Shown: positions 1 through 8,478 of the stretch, piece by piece
How positions within the stretch are numbered: the first letter of the stretch is position 1
Layout of the letters: each line of letters opens with the position of its first letter
Assembly (NCBI RefSeq): GCF_039830135.1
Contig: NZ_CP156081.1
Coordinates: 1,474,001-1,538,000, forward strand
Direction: 5' to 3'
Source of the DNA: Defluviimonas sp. SAOS-178_SWC
GTDB lineage: Bacteria > Pseudomonadota > Alphaproteobacteria > Rhodobacterales > Rhodobacteraceae
Length of the DNA: 64,000 nucleotides
Notes under the pieces: generated by a model
Databases searched by the model: none
What the model was told of the DNA's origin: nothing
What the model saw: the letters and a program-made list of their open reading frames with translations, nothing else
Translations under genes and position numbers: made by a program

Positions 1-1
1 T

Positions 2-946
2 ACCGACGTGGTGCCGGTCGACGGGCAGGACTGGTCGAGCGATCCCTGGACGGTGACGGAGCGCAACGGCCGGCTCTACGGGCGGGGCACCTGCGACATG
101 AAGGGGTTCGACGCGCTGGCGCTCGCCGCGGTGCCGCTCGCACTCGCGGCGGGGGTGAAGCGGCCCTTGCAGATCGCGCTCTCCATCGACGAGGAGATCG
201 GCTGCGCCGGCTGCATCCCGATGGTCGGGGAAATGGCCGCGACGGCGCCGAAGGCGGCGGCGGTGATCGTGGGCGAGCCGTCGCGGATGCGGGTCGTCAC
301 CGGCCACAAGGGCGGGATCGGCTTCGGCACGCGGCTGAAGGGCTTCCCCGTTCATTCCTCGATGATGCACGAAGGCGTCAACGCGATCATGGAGGCGGCG
401 AAGCTGATCGGATGGGCGAATGCCCGCAACGCCGAGAACCGGGCAAGGCCGCCGGGGCCGCTCGCGACCATGTTCGACCCGCCCTGGACGACCGTCCATG
501 TCGGCCAGATCGAGGGCGGGACGGCCCATAACATCACGGCCGAGCACTGCCGCATGGGCCTCGATTTCCGCGTCGTGCCGGGCGAGGAGGGCGAAGACTG
601 GGCGACGGCTTACGAAGCAATGGTTGCCGAGGTGGCGGCCGGAATGAAGGCGGTCCGGCCGGAGGCCGGGATCGAACTCATCCGGCAGTTCGACGTGCCG
701 CCGCTGGTGCCGGAGGCGGATGGTAACGCAGAGCGACTGGCCCGGGCGCTGACCGGCGACAACGGTACGCATGTCGTCAGTTACGGCACCGAGGCCGGAC
801 ATTTCCAGAAGGCGGGCTATTCCGCCGTGGTCTGCGGGCCGGGTGACATCGCCCAGGCGCATCAGGCGGACGAGTTCATCGAGGTATCGGAGTTCGAGGC
901 GGGATGGCGGTTCATGCAAGGACTGGTGGCGGAGCTCGCGCGGTGA
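2..946 (+). CDS. argE: ArgE-type acetylornithine deacetylase (M20 peptidase family), 5'-truncated
   Basis: The reading frame is already open at the window edge and begins with the TDVVPVDGQDW segment that follows the first metal-binding His in ArgE/DapE proteins, so the N-terminus and that His lie outside the window. The bridging Asp is in GTCDMKG, the catalytic Glu pair in DEEIGC, and a C-terminal metal His in AHQADEF. Family members cleave N-acyl amino acids, classically N-acetylornithine, in the cytoplasm with a di-zinc centre. The stop TGA (944-946) is embedded in the GTG start of the next gene (GTGA), so the two are translationally coupled. Pairing with an amino-acid-oxidase-like enzyme leaves open a catabolic rather than an arginine-biosynthetic role. 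Confidence 0.85.
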   Translation, partial: TDVVPVDGQDWSSDPWTVTERNGRLYGRGTCDMKGFDALALAAVPLALAAGVKRPLQIALSIDEEIGCAGCIPMVGEMAATAPKAAAVIVGEPSRMRVVTGHKGGIGFGTRLKGFPVHSSMMHEGVNAIMEAAKLIGWANARNAENRARPPGPLATMFDPPWTTVHVGQIEGGTAHNITAEHCRMGLDFRVVPGEEGEDWATAYEAMVAEVAAGMKAVRPEAGIELIRQFDVPPLVPEADGNAERLARALTGDNGTHVVSYGTEAGHFQKAGYSAVVCGPGDIAQAHQADEFIEVSEFEAGWRFMQGLVAELAR

Positions 947-2283
947 CATTTCCGATATCTGAAGCGAGCCCGGTCCGTTTTTCCGGTCCGTTGCCGGCTG
1001 CGGCCGATGTGGTCGTGATCGGCGGCGGTGTTGTCGGCGTGATGACGGCATGGTTTCTTGCCAAGCGCGGCGTGCGGGTCGTGCTTTGCGAGAAAGGCCG
1101 GATCGCCGGCGAACAGTCGAGCCGCAACTGGGGCTGGGTGCGCCAGCAGGGCCGCGACCCGGCGGAACTGCCGATCATGATCGAGTCGCTTTCGATCTGG
1201 AAAGGGCTGGAAGCCGAGGCGAATGCCGATCTCGGCTTCCGGCAGACCGGGGTCCTCTATGCCGCCAACGGGCGGAAGGACATGGCGGAGTTCGAGGCCT
1301 GGATGGCCCATGCCCGCGCGCATGGTCTCGACACGCGGCTTCTCGGCCGGGTGGAAATCGCGGACCTCCTGCCCAATGCGGCGGGCTGGGTCGGCGGGAT
1401 CTGGACCGCCTCGGACGCGCGGGCGGAGCCCTGGGTCGCGGTGCCGCGTCTTGCCGAGGCGGCGGCGAGGACAGGGGTGACGATCGTCGAGAACTGCGCG
1501 GTGCGCGCCCTCGACATGGCCGCAGGGCGCGTCGCCGGGGTGGTGACGGAACTGGGCCGCATCTCGGCCGACCGGGTCGTGTTGGCCGGGGGCGCGTGGT
1601 CCGCGCTCCTCGCGCGGGCGCATGGGGTCGACATGCCGCAGCTTTCGGTGCGGGCGACCGTCACGGCGACGGTGCCGATGGCCGAGGTCTTTTCCGGCGC
1701 CGCCGCCGACAACCATTTCGCGATCCGGCGCCGGTTCGATGGCGGTTACACGCTCACCCCCGGCCATTTCCACGAATTCTTCATCGGCCCGGACGCGTTC
1801 CGGCACCTTCGCGCCTTCCTGCCGCAGATCCGCAAGGACATCTCGGGCACCCGCTTCCTTCCGGCCGCGCCACGGCACTATCCCGACGCCTGGGGCACGC
1901 CCCGGCGCTGGGCGGCCGACGCCGAAAGCCCGTTCGAACGCTTGCGCATCCTGAACCCCGATCCAAACCGGGCGATGATCGAACGTCTGCGTGACCGCTT
2001 CGCCGCCGCCTTCCCGGCGCTCGGCCGGCCGAAGATCGCGACGGCCTGGGCCGGGATGATCGACACGATGCCCGATATCGTCCCGGTGATCGACCATGCG
2101 GCCGCACTTCCCGGCCTGACCATCGCGACCGGCATGTCGGGCCACGGCTTCGGCATCGGCCCCGGCATCGGCCGCGTCGTCGCCGATCTGGTCGAGGGGC
2201 GCGCGCCCGGCCACGACCTCACGCGCTTTCGTTTGTCGCGGTTCGGGGACGGGTCGGCGGTTGCGCCGGGACCGGCGCTCTAG
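943..2283 (+). CDS. FAD-dependent oxidoreductase of the D-amino-acid oxidase/DadA family
   Basis: A 446-residue protein if the GTG at 943 is used; this start overlaps the argE-like stop as GTGA. The N-terminal Rossmann motif VVVIGGGVVGVMTAWFL near residue 20 binds the FAD ADP moiety, followed by an acidic residue at the end of the second strand (VVLCEKGRI). The C-terminal GMSGHGFGIGPGIG is the typical DAO-family FAD-contact loop. Family members oxidise secondary or primary amines of small amino acids and sarcosine-like substrates in the cytoplasm. The substrate cannot be told from sequence. Coupling to an M20 deacylase suggests that the deacylase product may be the substrate, which is an inference. 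Confidence 0.85.
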   Translation: MTFPISEASPVRFSGPLPAAADVVVIGGGVVGVMTAWFLAKRGVRVVLCEKGRIAGEQSSRNWGWVRQQGRDPAELPIMIESLSIWKGLEAEANADLGFRQTGVLYAANGRKDMAEFEAWMAHARAHGLDTRLLGRVEIADLLPNAAGWVGGIWTASDARAEPWVAVPRLAEAAARTGVTIVENCAVRALDMAAGRVAGVVTELGRISADRVVLAGGAWSALLARAHGVDMPQLSVRATVTATVPMAEVFSGAAADNHFAIRRRFDGGYTLTPGHFHEFFIGPDAFRHLRAFLPQIRKDISGTRFLPAAPRHYPDAWGTPRRWAADAESPFERLRILNPDPNRAMIERLRDRFAAAFPALGRPKIATAWAGMIDTMPDIVPVIDHAAALPGLTIATGMSGHGFGIGPGIGRVVADLVEGRAPGHDLTRFRLSRFGDGSAVAPGPAL

Positions 2284-2340
2284 CTGTGCCGGGAAGGCCC
2301 GGGCCCTTGTCCAAGCGGGGGAATATGTGTGGTCGAACTG

Positions 2341-2366
2341 ACGTCCGGCTGCGTGCAGCCTGACGT
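2341..2366. promoter_or_regulatory. 26-bp imperfect dyad upstream of the regulator relic
   Basis: The left arm ACGTCCGGCTGC and the right arm GCAGCCTGACGT pair over 11 of 12 positions around a central GT. A dyad this long with a 2-nt centre is more like a protein-binding operator than an RNA hairpin. It lies about 50 bp upstream of the winged-helix relic, so it may be the former autoregulatory site. A Shine-Dalgarno-like AAGGAG follows at about 2370 and leads a 12-codon TTG frame ending in ATGA at the relic's start. Confidence 0.4.
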
Positions 2367-2416
2367 TGCAAGGAGAATATATTGGTGATTTCGGACGAGT
2401 TTCATAAACTCTCCCG

Positions 2417-2718
2417 ATGAAATTCCGTTTCGGCGACGTCACTCCGGATCAGTCGTTCGGACAGCTTCTGCGCTTGGGCGAGGACGTGTCCGTCGAGCCG
2501 CGCACCGTCGCGCTTTTTTGCTACCCGGTCGAAAACCGGGACCGGCTCGTCACCAAGGACGAGCTTCTGGAACGGCTCTGGGACGGGCGTTCGATTTCGG
2601 ACGCCGGCCGGACGCGTCGATCGCCCAGTTCTTCGACGCCTTTCCGCTTCGCGACGCGGGGGTGCGAAAGGCGCTTCACGAAGCACTTGCGTCGCTCGGG
2701 CTTCCCGAAACCTCCTGA
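2417..2718 (+). pseudogene. Winged-helix (CadC/OmpR-type) plus TPR regulator, internally deleted relic
   Basis: From ATG 2417 the frame reads like the start of a transcriptional regulator of the winged-helix plus TPR type: MKFRFGDVTPDQ, VEPRTVALFCYPVENRDRLV, TKDELLERLWDGRSISDA. At about 2600-2615 homology jumps to another frame that reads DASIAQFFDAFPLRDAGVRK and then ALHEALASLGLPETS, resembling the extreme C-terminal tail of the same family. Several hundred codons of the middle (rest of the wing, TPR region) are missing and the junction is out of frame. Its 3' end overlaps the C-terminal codons of the convergent decarboxylase. Family assignment of the tail rests on pattern memory and needs a search. 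Confidence 0.6.
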
Positions 2719-4178
2719 CCGTTTGAAAGCTCATCGACGAGCGCGCGGCCATGGGTCAGAACGGCGTCGACGAGGATGTCGATATCCAATTTCCGGGTCC
2801 GGTGGTTGTTGATCGCGGCGCGCAGGCAGAAGCGCCCGTTGATCACCGTATCGGACACGGCCGCAACGCCGTCCTCCTGCATGCGGAGCAGGATCTCGGT
2901 GTTGAGGGTGCGCAGCGCATCTTCGCCAAGGTCGCCGGGATTGAAGCGGAAACAGACAATGCTGATTACCCGCTTGGCGACCAGCTCCAGATCGGACACG
3001 GCCTCCACCCTGTCCGCCAGATAAGTGGCGTGCGTGATATCTTGATCGATCAGCGCGCCGAACGTGTCGGCGCCATGCTCCTGCAACGCCATCCAGACCT
3101 TCAGCGCGCGAAACCCGCGAGAGGTCTGAACGCCGTAGTCGTGGAGCCATTCGCTCGCCGCGATCCCACGGTCCTTCTGTTGCAGATATTCCGGCGTCTT
3201 CTCGAAGGTCGCGCGATGCGCCGCGCGGTCCCGGACAAGCGCGCAGCCGACCTCGAACGGCGCATGCAACCATTTGTGCGGGTCGATCGCGATGCTGTCG
3301 GCCTCAGACATCCCGTCGACCAGACTGCGGTGGCGGGGAGACAGCGCCAGAAGCCCGCCGATGCAGCCGTCGACGTGGAACCAGAGGCCCTCGTCCCGAC
3401 AAAACGCCCCGATCGCCCGAAGATCGTCAATCGCGCCGGCATTGACCGTGCCGGCGGTGGCGATCACGCAGGCGGGACGCAGACCGTGGGATCGGTCGTG
3501 CGAAACCGCTTCGGCCAGAAGGCCGGGGTCGAGCGTGCCGTCGTCGCGGGCCGGAAGTTTCCGCAACCCCGCGCGGCCGAGACCGAGGCTTTCAAGCGCG
3601 ATCTGGTGACAGGAATGCAACTGGTCGGAACCGTAGAACCGCAGCCGCCCGCCATCGCCGCATATCCCGTCGGCGCGCGCATCGCCGGGTGACTTCACGT
3701 TCCGGGCGACCGTCAGCCCGATCAGGTTCGCCACGGACCCGCCGCTGACCAGGGTGCCGCTGGCCCCGGCGGGATAGCCCACGATCTCTTTCATCCAATC
3801 GACAACCTGGCGGTCGATCAACGCGGCCGAGTGGTTTCCGCCGCCGAGGTTCGACCCGAGGATCGCCGCGAGGAAATCGCCGAGGGCGCCGGTGAAGTTG
3901 CTCGCCCCCATATACCACATCCAGAAGCGCGGATGGATGTTGCCGAGGGGATAGGGCATCATGCCGGTCTTCAAGGTCTCGTAGACCTCGGATGGCGCGC
4001 GGCCCCGCCGTGGCAGGGGGGCGGCGAAGGCCCGGCGCACGTCGTCCGGCATTTCCTGCCAGACCGGCCGGTCGCGCACGTCGCGGGTATAGTCGATGGC
4101 GTCATCGACGATCCGGTGGGCAAGCCGGCGCATGTCTTCCCAATCGTCCGGGTCGAGGGTCTTCGCTTCCACTGACAT
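2676..4178 (-). CDS. Group II PLP-dependent decarboxylase (aromatic-amino-acid/tyrosine decarboxylase-like)
   Basis: A 500-residue protein. The PLP-binding Lys is K302 in SIAIDPHKWLHAPFE, the hallmark of group II decarboxylases (DOPA, tryptophan, glutamate and related). WFHVDGCIGG carries the His and Asp that stack on and bind the cofactor. The N-terminal motif PRFWMWYMGASN is typical of bacterial members close to aromatic-L-amino-acid decarboxylase. It would convert an amino acid to an amine plus CO2 in the cytoplasm. It lies 66 bp upstream of the cysK-like gene's 3' end on the same strand and may be co-transcribed with it. Substrate is undetermined. The 3' end runs over the neighbouring regulator relic, consistent with a deletion having brought them together. 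Confidence 0.88.
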   Translation of the reverse strand: MSVEAKTLDPDDWEDMRRLAHRIVDDAIDYTRDVRDRPVWQEMPDDVRRAFAAPLPRRGRAPSEVYETLKTGMMPYPLGNIHPRFWMWYMGASNFTGALGDFLAAILGSNLGGGNHSAALIDRQVVDWMKEIVGYPAGASGTLVSGGSVANLIGLTVARNVKSPGDARADGICGDGGRLRFYGSDQLHSCHQIALESLGLGRAGLRKLPARDDGTLDPGLLAEAVSHDRSHGLRPACVIATAGTVNAGAIDDLRAIGAFCRDEGLWFHVDGCIGGLLALSPRHRSLVDGMSEADSIAIDPHKWLHAPFEVGCALVRDRAAHRATFEKTPEYLQQKDRGIAASEWLHDYGVQTSRGFRALKVWMALQEHGADTFGALIDQDITHATYLADRVEAVSDLELVAKRVISIVCFRFNPGDLGEDALRTLNTEILLRMQEDGVAAVSDTVINGRFCLRAAINNHRTRKLDIDILVDAVLTHGRALVDELSNGQEVSGSPSDASAS

Positions 4179-4244
4179 GACGCCGGTCTCCGTATCTGTG
4201 CGGTAGTCGGGGCGGGCGCGCCGACGCGCGACCGCCCAACCGGC

Positions 4245-5330
4245 TCAGGCCGGCATCTGGTAACCTGGCGTGGACCGCGAGATAGCGATCTCCTCGGCAT
4301 CCATCTCCGGTTCGATCGCCTCGAAAAGCGGCGTGGTCATGTAGCGCTCCCCGGTATCGGGCAACATGCAGAGGATCACCGTGCCGGGTTCCGCCTTCTC
4401 GGCCACCCGCATCGCCACGGCAAAGGTCGAGCCGCCGGAAATGCCGGTCAGGATGCCTTCCTTCTTCGCCAGCTTCTGGGCCCACGCGATGCCCTCCGGG
4501 CCGGGGACCGGGATCAGCTCGTCATAGCCGTTGTGGTCGACACCGTCCTGCAGAACCAGCGGGATGAAATCGGGCGTCCAGCCCTGGATTGGATGCGGTT
4601 CCCACGCCTTGTGGCTTGCGGCCGGCGCACCATTGGCATCGCGTGCCTGCTTTTCGCCACTGCTCAGAAGCGCCGCGTTCGCGGGTTCCGTGACCACGAT
4701 CTTGGTTTCCGGCCGCTCCTTGCGCAGGACGCGGGCGACGCCGGTCAGGGTGCCGCCGGTGCCGTAGCCGGTGACGAAATAGTCGAGCCGGTCGCCCGCG
4801 AAATCGGCCACGATCTCGCGGCCCGTGGTGGTTTCGTGGATGTCGGCATTGGCGTCGGTCTCGAACTGGCGGGCAAGGAACCAGCCGTTGGCCTCGGCGA
4901 GTTCGACGGCCTTCTTGTACATGCCGATGCCCTTTTCGGCCCGCGGCGTCAGCACCACCTTGGCGCCAAGCATCCGCATCAGGCGCCGGCGCTCGATCGA
5001 GAAGCTGTCGGCCATCGTCACGACCAGCGGATAGCCCTTTTGCGCGCAGACCACGGCGAGGCCGATGCCGGTATTGCCGCTGGTGGCCTCCACGACCGTC
5101 TGTCCGGGCTTCAGCTTGCCTTCCCGCTCCGCCGCCTCGATGATGTTGATGGCAAGCCGGTCCTTGACCGAGCCGCCGGGATTGAAGAACTCCGCCTTGA
5201 CGTACATGCGCACGCCATCGGGGGCGAGGTTGTTGACCCGGATCACCGGCGTATCGCCGATGGTGTCAAGGACACTGTCATACTGGCGTTTGCGGCCATC
5301 GGTTGTGCGGATGGAGCGTTTGTCGGTCAT
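4245..5330 (-). CDS. Cysteine synthase (O-acetylserine sulfhydrylase family), long form
   Basis: A 361-residue fold-type II PLP enzyme. The Schiff-base Lys is K56 in NPGGSVKDR, the substrate loop is EATSGNTGIG (81-90) and the phosphate-binding loop is GYGTGGTLTG near residue 190. These are the signatures of CysK/CysM/CBS-type enzymes that make cysteine from O-acetylserine and sulfide. Classical CysK is about 310-325 residues. The extra length sits after TEPANAALL (about residues 215-260) and at the acidic C-terminus. A related activity such as cystathionine beta-synthase cannot be excluded. About 250 bp of gene-free sequence separates it from the oxidase end downstream of its promoter side; only the presumed promoter is expected there. 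Confidence 0.85.
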   Translation of the reverse strand: MTDKRSIRTTDGRKRQYDSVLDTIGDTPVIRVNNLAPDGVRMYVKAEFFNPGGSVKDRLAINIIEAAEREGKLKPGQTVVEATSGNTGIGLAVVCAQKGYPLVVTMADSFSIERRRLMRMLGAKVVLTPRAEKGIGMYKKAVELAEANGWFLARQFETDANADIHETTTGREIVADFAGDRLDYFVTGYGTGGTLTGVARVLRKERPETKIVVTEPANAALLSSGEKQARDANGAPAASHKAWEPHPIQGWTPDFIPLVLQDGVDHNGYDELIPVPGPEGIAWAQKLAKKEGILTGISGGSTFAVAMRVAEKAEPGTVILCMLPDTGERYMTTPLFEAIEPEMDAEEIAISRSTPGYQMPA

Positions 5331-5583
5331 GGGCGTACCTCAGGGTCAGATGGTTTGATGAAATGGAACAAGGGTTCCGTGGCCACTGGAACGAATTCCC
5401 GGTCAGACTACGCCGCGAATGTCCTCCCGTCTTGAGGAATGGCTGATTATTTCCTGAGTTTTTCGCCGCCAGGTCAGCGTTCATCGCGCCACGGGCGACT
5501 CCGGTGGCCCGAAGTATCGGATGGGATGTCCGGATGGCACTGTTGCGGTTCCCCGGTCTCGTCGAGACGCGCGCCTCTCGGCC

Positions 5584-6885
5584 TCACAACCGGTCGCGGA
5601 GGGAAAACCAGACCATCGCCAGAACCAGGAGCGGCCAGCGCAGGGCGACACCGCCGGGGAAGGGGCGTGTCGGCACCCCGGCCATGAGGTCGAAGCGTTC
5701 CGCCTGACCGGCGATGGCCTCGGCCGCGAGTTTGCCGCCGAGCGTGGCGAGCGCCACGCCGTGGCCGGAATAGCCCGACGCGGTCAGGATGTTGCCGGCG
5801 AGCCGCTCGAAATGCGGCATCCGGTTCAGGGTGATGCCGAGCGTGCCGCCCCAGGCATGGGTGATCCTGGTCCCGGCAAGCTGGGGATAGATTTCCAGCA
5901 TCGGCTTTCGGACCAGCGCGGCGATGTCCGACGGGAAGCGGTAGCCGTAGCTTTCGGCGCCGCCGAAGAGGAGGCGGTTGTCTTCGGAAAACCGGAAATA
6001 GTTGATGACGAACTTCGAATCCGCCACCGCGTGATTGCCGCGAATGAGCGCGTCGCGCGCCTCCGGGCGCATCGGTTCGGTGGCGACGATGAAGTTGTTG
6101 ATCGGCATCACGCGGGCCGCCGTCCGGCCGTTCAGGTGGCCGAGATAGCCGTTGCAGGCAAGGACGAGATCCCGCGCGGTGATCGTCGCGCGGTCGGTTT
6201 CGACCACCGCTGGCGTGCCCTCGGTGATCTTTCGAACCGTCGAATGTTCGTGGATGCGAACCCCCTTCGCCGCCCCGGCGCGGGCAAGGCCGAAGGCGTA
6301 GCGCAAAGGGTGCAGATGCCCGCCGCCCATGTCGATATCGCCGCCGTGATAGGCCGGCGAGCCGACGAGGTGGCGCATCTCTTCCCGGTCGAGCGGGCGG
6401 ATCTGCTCGTAGCCGTAGTCGCGCGCCATCTTCTCGGCATAGGTGCGCGAATGGGGCACGAGGCGTTCCCGGTGGCAGGCATGGATGATGCCGTCGGCGA
6501 AACCCGCCTCGGGCGCGTGTTCGGCCGCGAGCGCCTTTGTCAGCGCCACCGCCTCCTGCGCGAGAACCCAGAGCGCGCGGGCGCGGGTCTGCCCGACGAT
6601 CCTCTCAAGCTCTTCCTGATCGAGCCGCTGGCCGGTCCCGACCTGCCCGCCGTTCCGCCCCGACGCCCCCCAGCCGACGCGGTGGGCGTCGAGGAGCACG
6701 ACGTCATAGCCGCGTGCGGCCAGATGCAGCGCCGCCGACAGCCCGGTGAAACCGGCGCCGACGATGCAGACGTCGCAGGATAGCGCGCCCTCGGCCGCGG
6801 GGAAGGGGCCGGGCGCTTCGGCGGTGTCGGCATACCAGGACCGGGGATATTCCCCGGACCTGTCATTGGCGGTCAGGATGTCCAT
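5584..6885 (-). CDS. PuuB-like FAD oxidoreductase (gamma-glutamylputrescine oxidase family), copy 1
   Basis: A 433-residue DAO-fold flavoprotein with VCIVGAGFTGLSAALHLA near residue 40, VVLLDAHRVGWGASGRNGGQ near residue 62 and the C-terminal SGYSGHGVALATLGG loop. The GWGASGRNGG motif is characteristic of PuuB/OrdL proteins, which oxidise gamma-glutamylated or free amines to aldehydes with release of ammonia and H2O2. It lies 10 bp downstream of the class III aminotransferase on the same strand, so the two probably form an operon running away from the GntR regulator. A second protein with the same motif lies downstream of the pot genes. Substrate is inferred from context only. Confidence 0.82.
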   Translation of the reverse strand: MDILTANDRSGEYPRSWYADTAEAPGPFPAAEGALSCDVCIVGAGFTGLSAALHLAARGYDVVLLDAHRVGWGASGRNGGQVGTGQRLDQEELERIVGQTRARALWVLAQEAVALTKALAAEHAPEAGFADGIIHACHRERLVPHSRTYAEKMARDYGYEQIRPLDREEMRHLVGSPAYHGGDIDMGGGHLHPLRYAFGLARAGAAKGVRIHEHSTVRKITEGTPAVVETDRATITARDLVLACNGYLGHLNGRTAARVMPINNFIVATEPMRPEARDALIRGNHAVADSKFVINYFRFSEDNRLLFGGAESYGYRFPSDIAALVRKPMLEIYPQLAGTRITHAWGGTLGITLNRMPHFERLAGNILTASGYSGHGVALATLGGKLAAEAIAGQAERFDLMAGVPTRPFPGGVALRWPLLVLAMVWFSLRDRL

Positions 6886-6895
6886 GCGGCCCCGC

Positions 6896-8293
6896 TCAGG
6901 CCGCTTTCAGAAGCCCGTCGGACTTCAGGCCCGCATAGCATTCGTCGAGCGACTTCGTCGCGCGCTCGATGAGAACGTCGATCTCGGACGGGGTGATCAC
7001 GAGGGGCGGCGAGATGATCATGCGGTCGCCGACATGGCGCATGACGAGGTTGTTGGCAAAGCAGCGCTCGCGGCAGCGATAGCCGACGGTGCCGGCCTCC
7101 GACGCGAATGCGGCGCGGGTTTCCTTGTTCGGCGTGAGCGCGATGGAGCCCATGAGCCCGACCAGCGACGCCTCGCCCACCAGCGGATGATCCTCGAGCG
7201 CCTTCCAGCGTTCCATCAGGTAGGGATGGGCCACGTTCCTGACGTGGTCGACGATCTTCTCCTCCTGCAGGATCTGGAGGTTCTTCAGCGCCACGGCGGC
7301 GGCGACCGGGTGGCCGCAATAGGTGTAGCCGTGGTTGAAATCGCCCGCGCCGCCGACGGTCGCGGCGATGTCGTCGCAGACGATGGAACCGCCGATCGGC
7401 GCGTAGCCCGACGACAGACCCTTGGCGATGGTCATGATATGCGGCTTGATGCCGAGGGTCTGGCTGCCAAACCAGTTGCCGGTGCGGCCGAAGCCGGTGA
7501 TGACCTCGTCGGCGATCAGGAGGATGCCGTACTTGTCGCAGATGCGCTGGATTTCGGGCCAGTAGGTCGCGGGCGGGACGATGACGCCGCCGGCGCCCTG
7601 GATCGGTTCGCCGATGAAGGCGGCGACGCGGTCGACGCCCAGTTCTTCGATCTTCGCCTCAAGCTCGCGGGCGCGCAGCAGGCCGAATTCCTCGGCGCTC
7701 ATGTCCTTGCCTTCGCCGTACCAGTAGGGCTGGCCGATATGGACGATGTTCGGGATCGGCAGCCCGCCCTGGGCATGAATGCCGGCCATGCCGCCGAGCG
7801 AGCCGCCGCCCATAGTGGAGCCGTGATAGGCGTTCGTGCGGCTGATGATGATGTTCTTCCCGGGCTTGCCCTTCACCTCCCAGTAGCGGCGGACAAGGCG
7901 GATATTGGTGTCGTTCGCCTCCGACCCCGATCCTGCATAGAAGACGTGGTTGAGGTCGCCGGGGGCGAGCTTCGCGATCTCGGCGGCCAGCGCGATGGCC
8001 GGCACATGCGAGGTCTGGAAGAAGGTGTTGTAATAGCACAGCTCCTCCATCTGCCGCGCGGCGACCTCCGCGATGTCCTTGCGGCCATAGCCGACGTTCA
8101 CGCACCAGAGCCCGGCCATGCCGTCGAGGATCTGCTGGCCTTCGCTATCGGTGAGATAGACACCCTTGCCACGGGTGATGATCCGCGCGCCCTTCCGGGC
8201 AAGCTCGGCATCGGCGGTGAAGGGGTGCATGTGATGCGCGGCATCCAGCGCCTGGAGTTCCCTGGTGGGCATGTGATTGGTGATCTGGGTCAT
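6896..8293 (-). CDS. Class III PLP aminotransferase, putrescine-pyruvate type (SpuC-like)
   Basis: A 465-residue protein from the chosen ATG at 8293, which has an AGG-containing Shine-Dalgarno about 9 nt upstream; an in-frame ATG at 8308 would add five residues. The PLP Lys is K291 in TIAKGLSSGYAPIGG. IADEVITGFGRTG provides the cofactor Asp, and YAGSGSEAND the phosphate cup. The N-terminal sequence LDAAHHMHPFTD-like and GMAGLWCVNVGYGR are typical of Pseudomonas SpuC and related polyamine or omega-amino-acid:pyruvate transaminases, which convert putrescine or beta-alanine-type amines to aldehydes. Two GATC-centred palindromes lie 145-185 bp upstream, suggesting control by the adjacent GntR protein. 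The exact amine is not determinable here. Confidence 0.87.
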   Translation of the reverse strand: MTQITNHMPTRELQALDAAHHMHPFTADAELARKGARIITRGKGVYLTDSEGQQILDGMAGLWCVNVGYGRKDIAEVAARQMEELCYYNTFFQTSHVPAIALAAEIAKLAPGDLNHVFYAGSGSEANDTNIRLVRRYWEVKGKPGKNIIISRTNAYHGSTMGGGSLGGMAGIHAQGGLPIPNIVHIGQPYWYGEGKDMSAEEFGLLRARELEAKIEELGVDRVAAFIGEPIQGAGGVIVPPATYWPEIQRICDKYGILLIADEVITGFGRTGNWFGSQTLGIKPHIMTIAKGLSSGYAPIGGSIVCDDIAATVGGAGDFNHGYTYCGHPVAAAVALKNLQILQEEKIVDHVRNVAHPYLMERWKALEDHPLVGEASLVGLMGSIALTPNKETRAAFASEAGTVGYRCRERCFANNLVMRHVGDRMIISPPLVITPSEIDVLIERATKSLDECYAGLKSDGLLKAA

Positions 8294-8436
8294 CGCGGAA
8301 CCTGTCATCTGATGGGCCGGTGGGCGTGTGGCGGAACGTGATCCTTTGCCGGGCGAGGCGGTAAATCCGGCGGCTCGCCCCGCTGGAGGAGACGGTCGGC
8401 CGGATACCCTTCGCGCGGCGGGGTCGGCGATCAGGA

Positions 8437-8478
8437 TATGATCAAAATCGGCGCTGTCAACCGAATTTGATCAAATTT
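8437..8478. promoter_or_regulatory. Two GATC-centred operator candidates in front of the aminotransferase operon
   Basis: The first site reads TATGATCAAAAT (8437-8448). The second, AATTTGATCAAATT (8464-8477), is a perfect 14-bp palindrome. Their GATC centres are 29 bp apart. The second overlaps the last codons and stop of the gntR-family gene. A third copy of the same core lies in the gntR-potF intergenic region. Short symmetrical palindromes are typical GntR/FCD operators, so these are the best candidates for binding by the neighbouring regulator. This is an inference. Confidence 0.5.

Noticed and set aside
862..2442. Long minus-strand open frame opposite the FAD oxidase
   Set aside because: It is the antisense of a gene with clear flavoprotein motifs; the translation is Arg/Pro/Gly/His-rich with no domain, as expected from GC-rich third positions.
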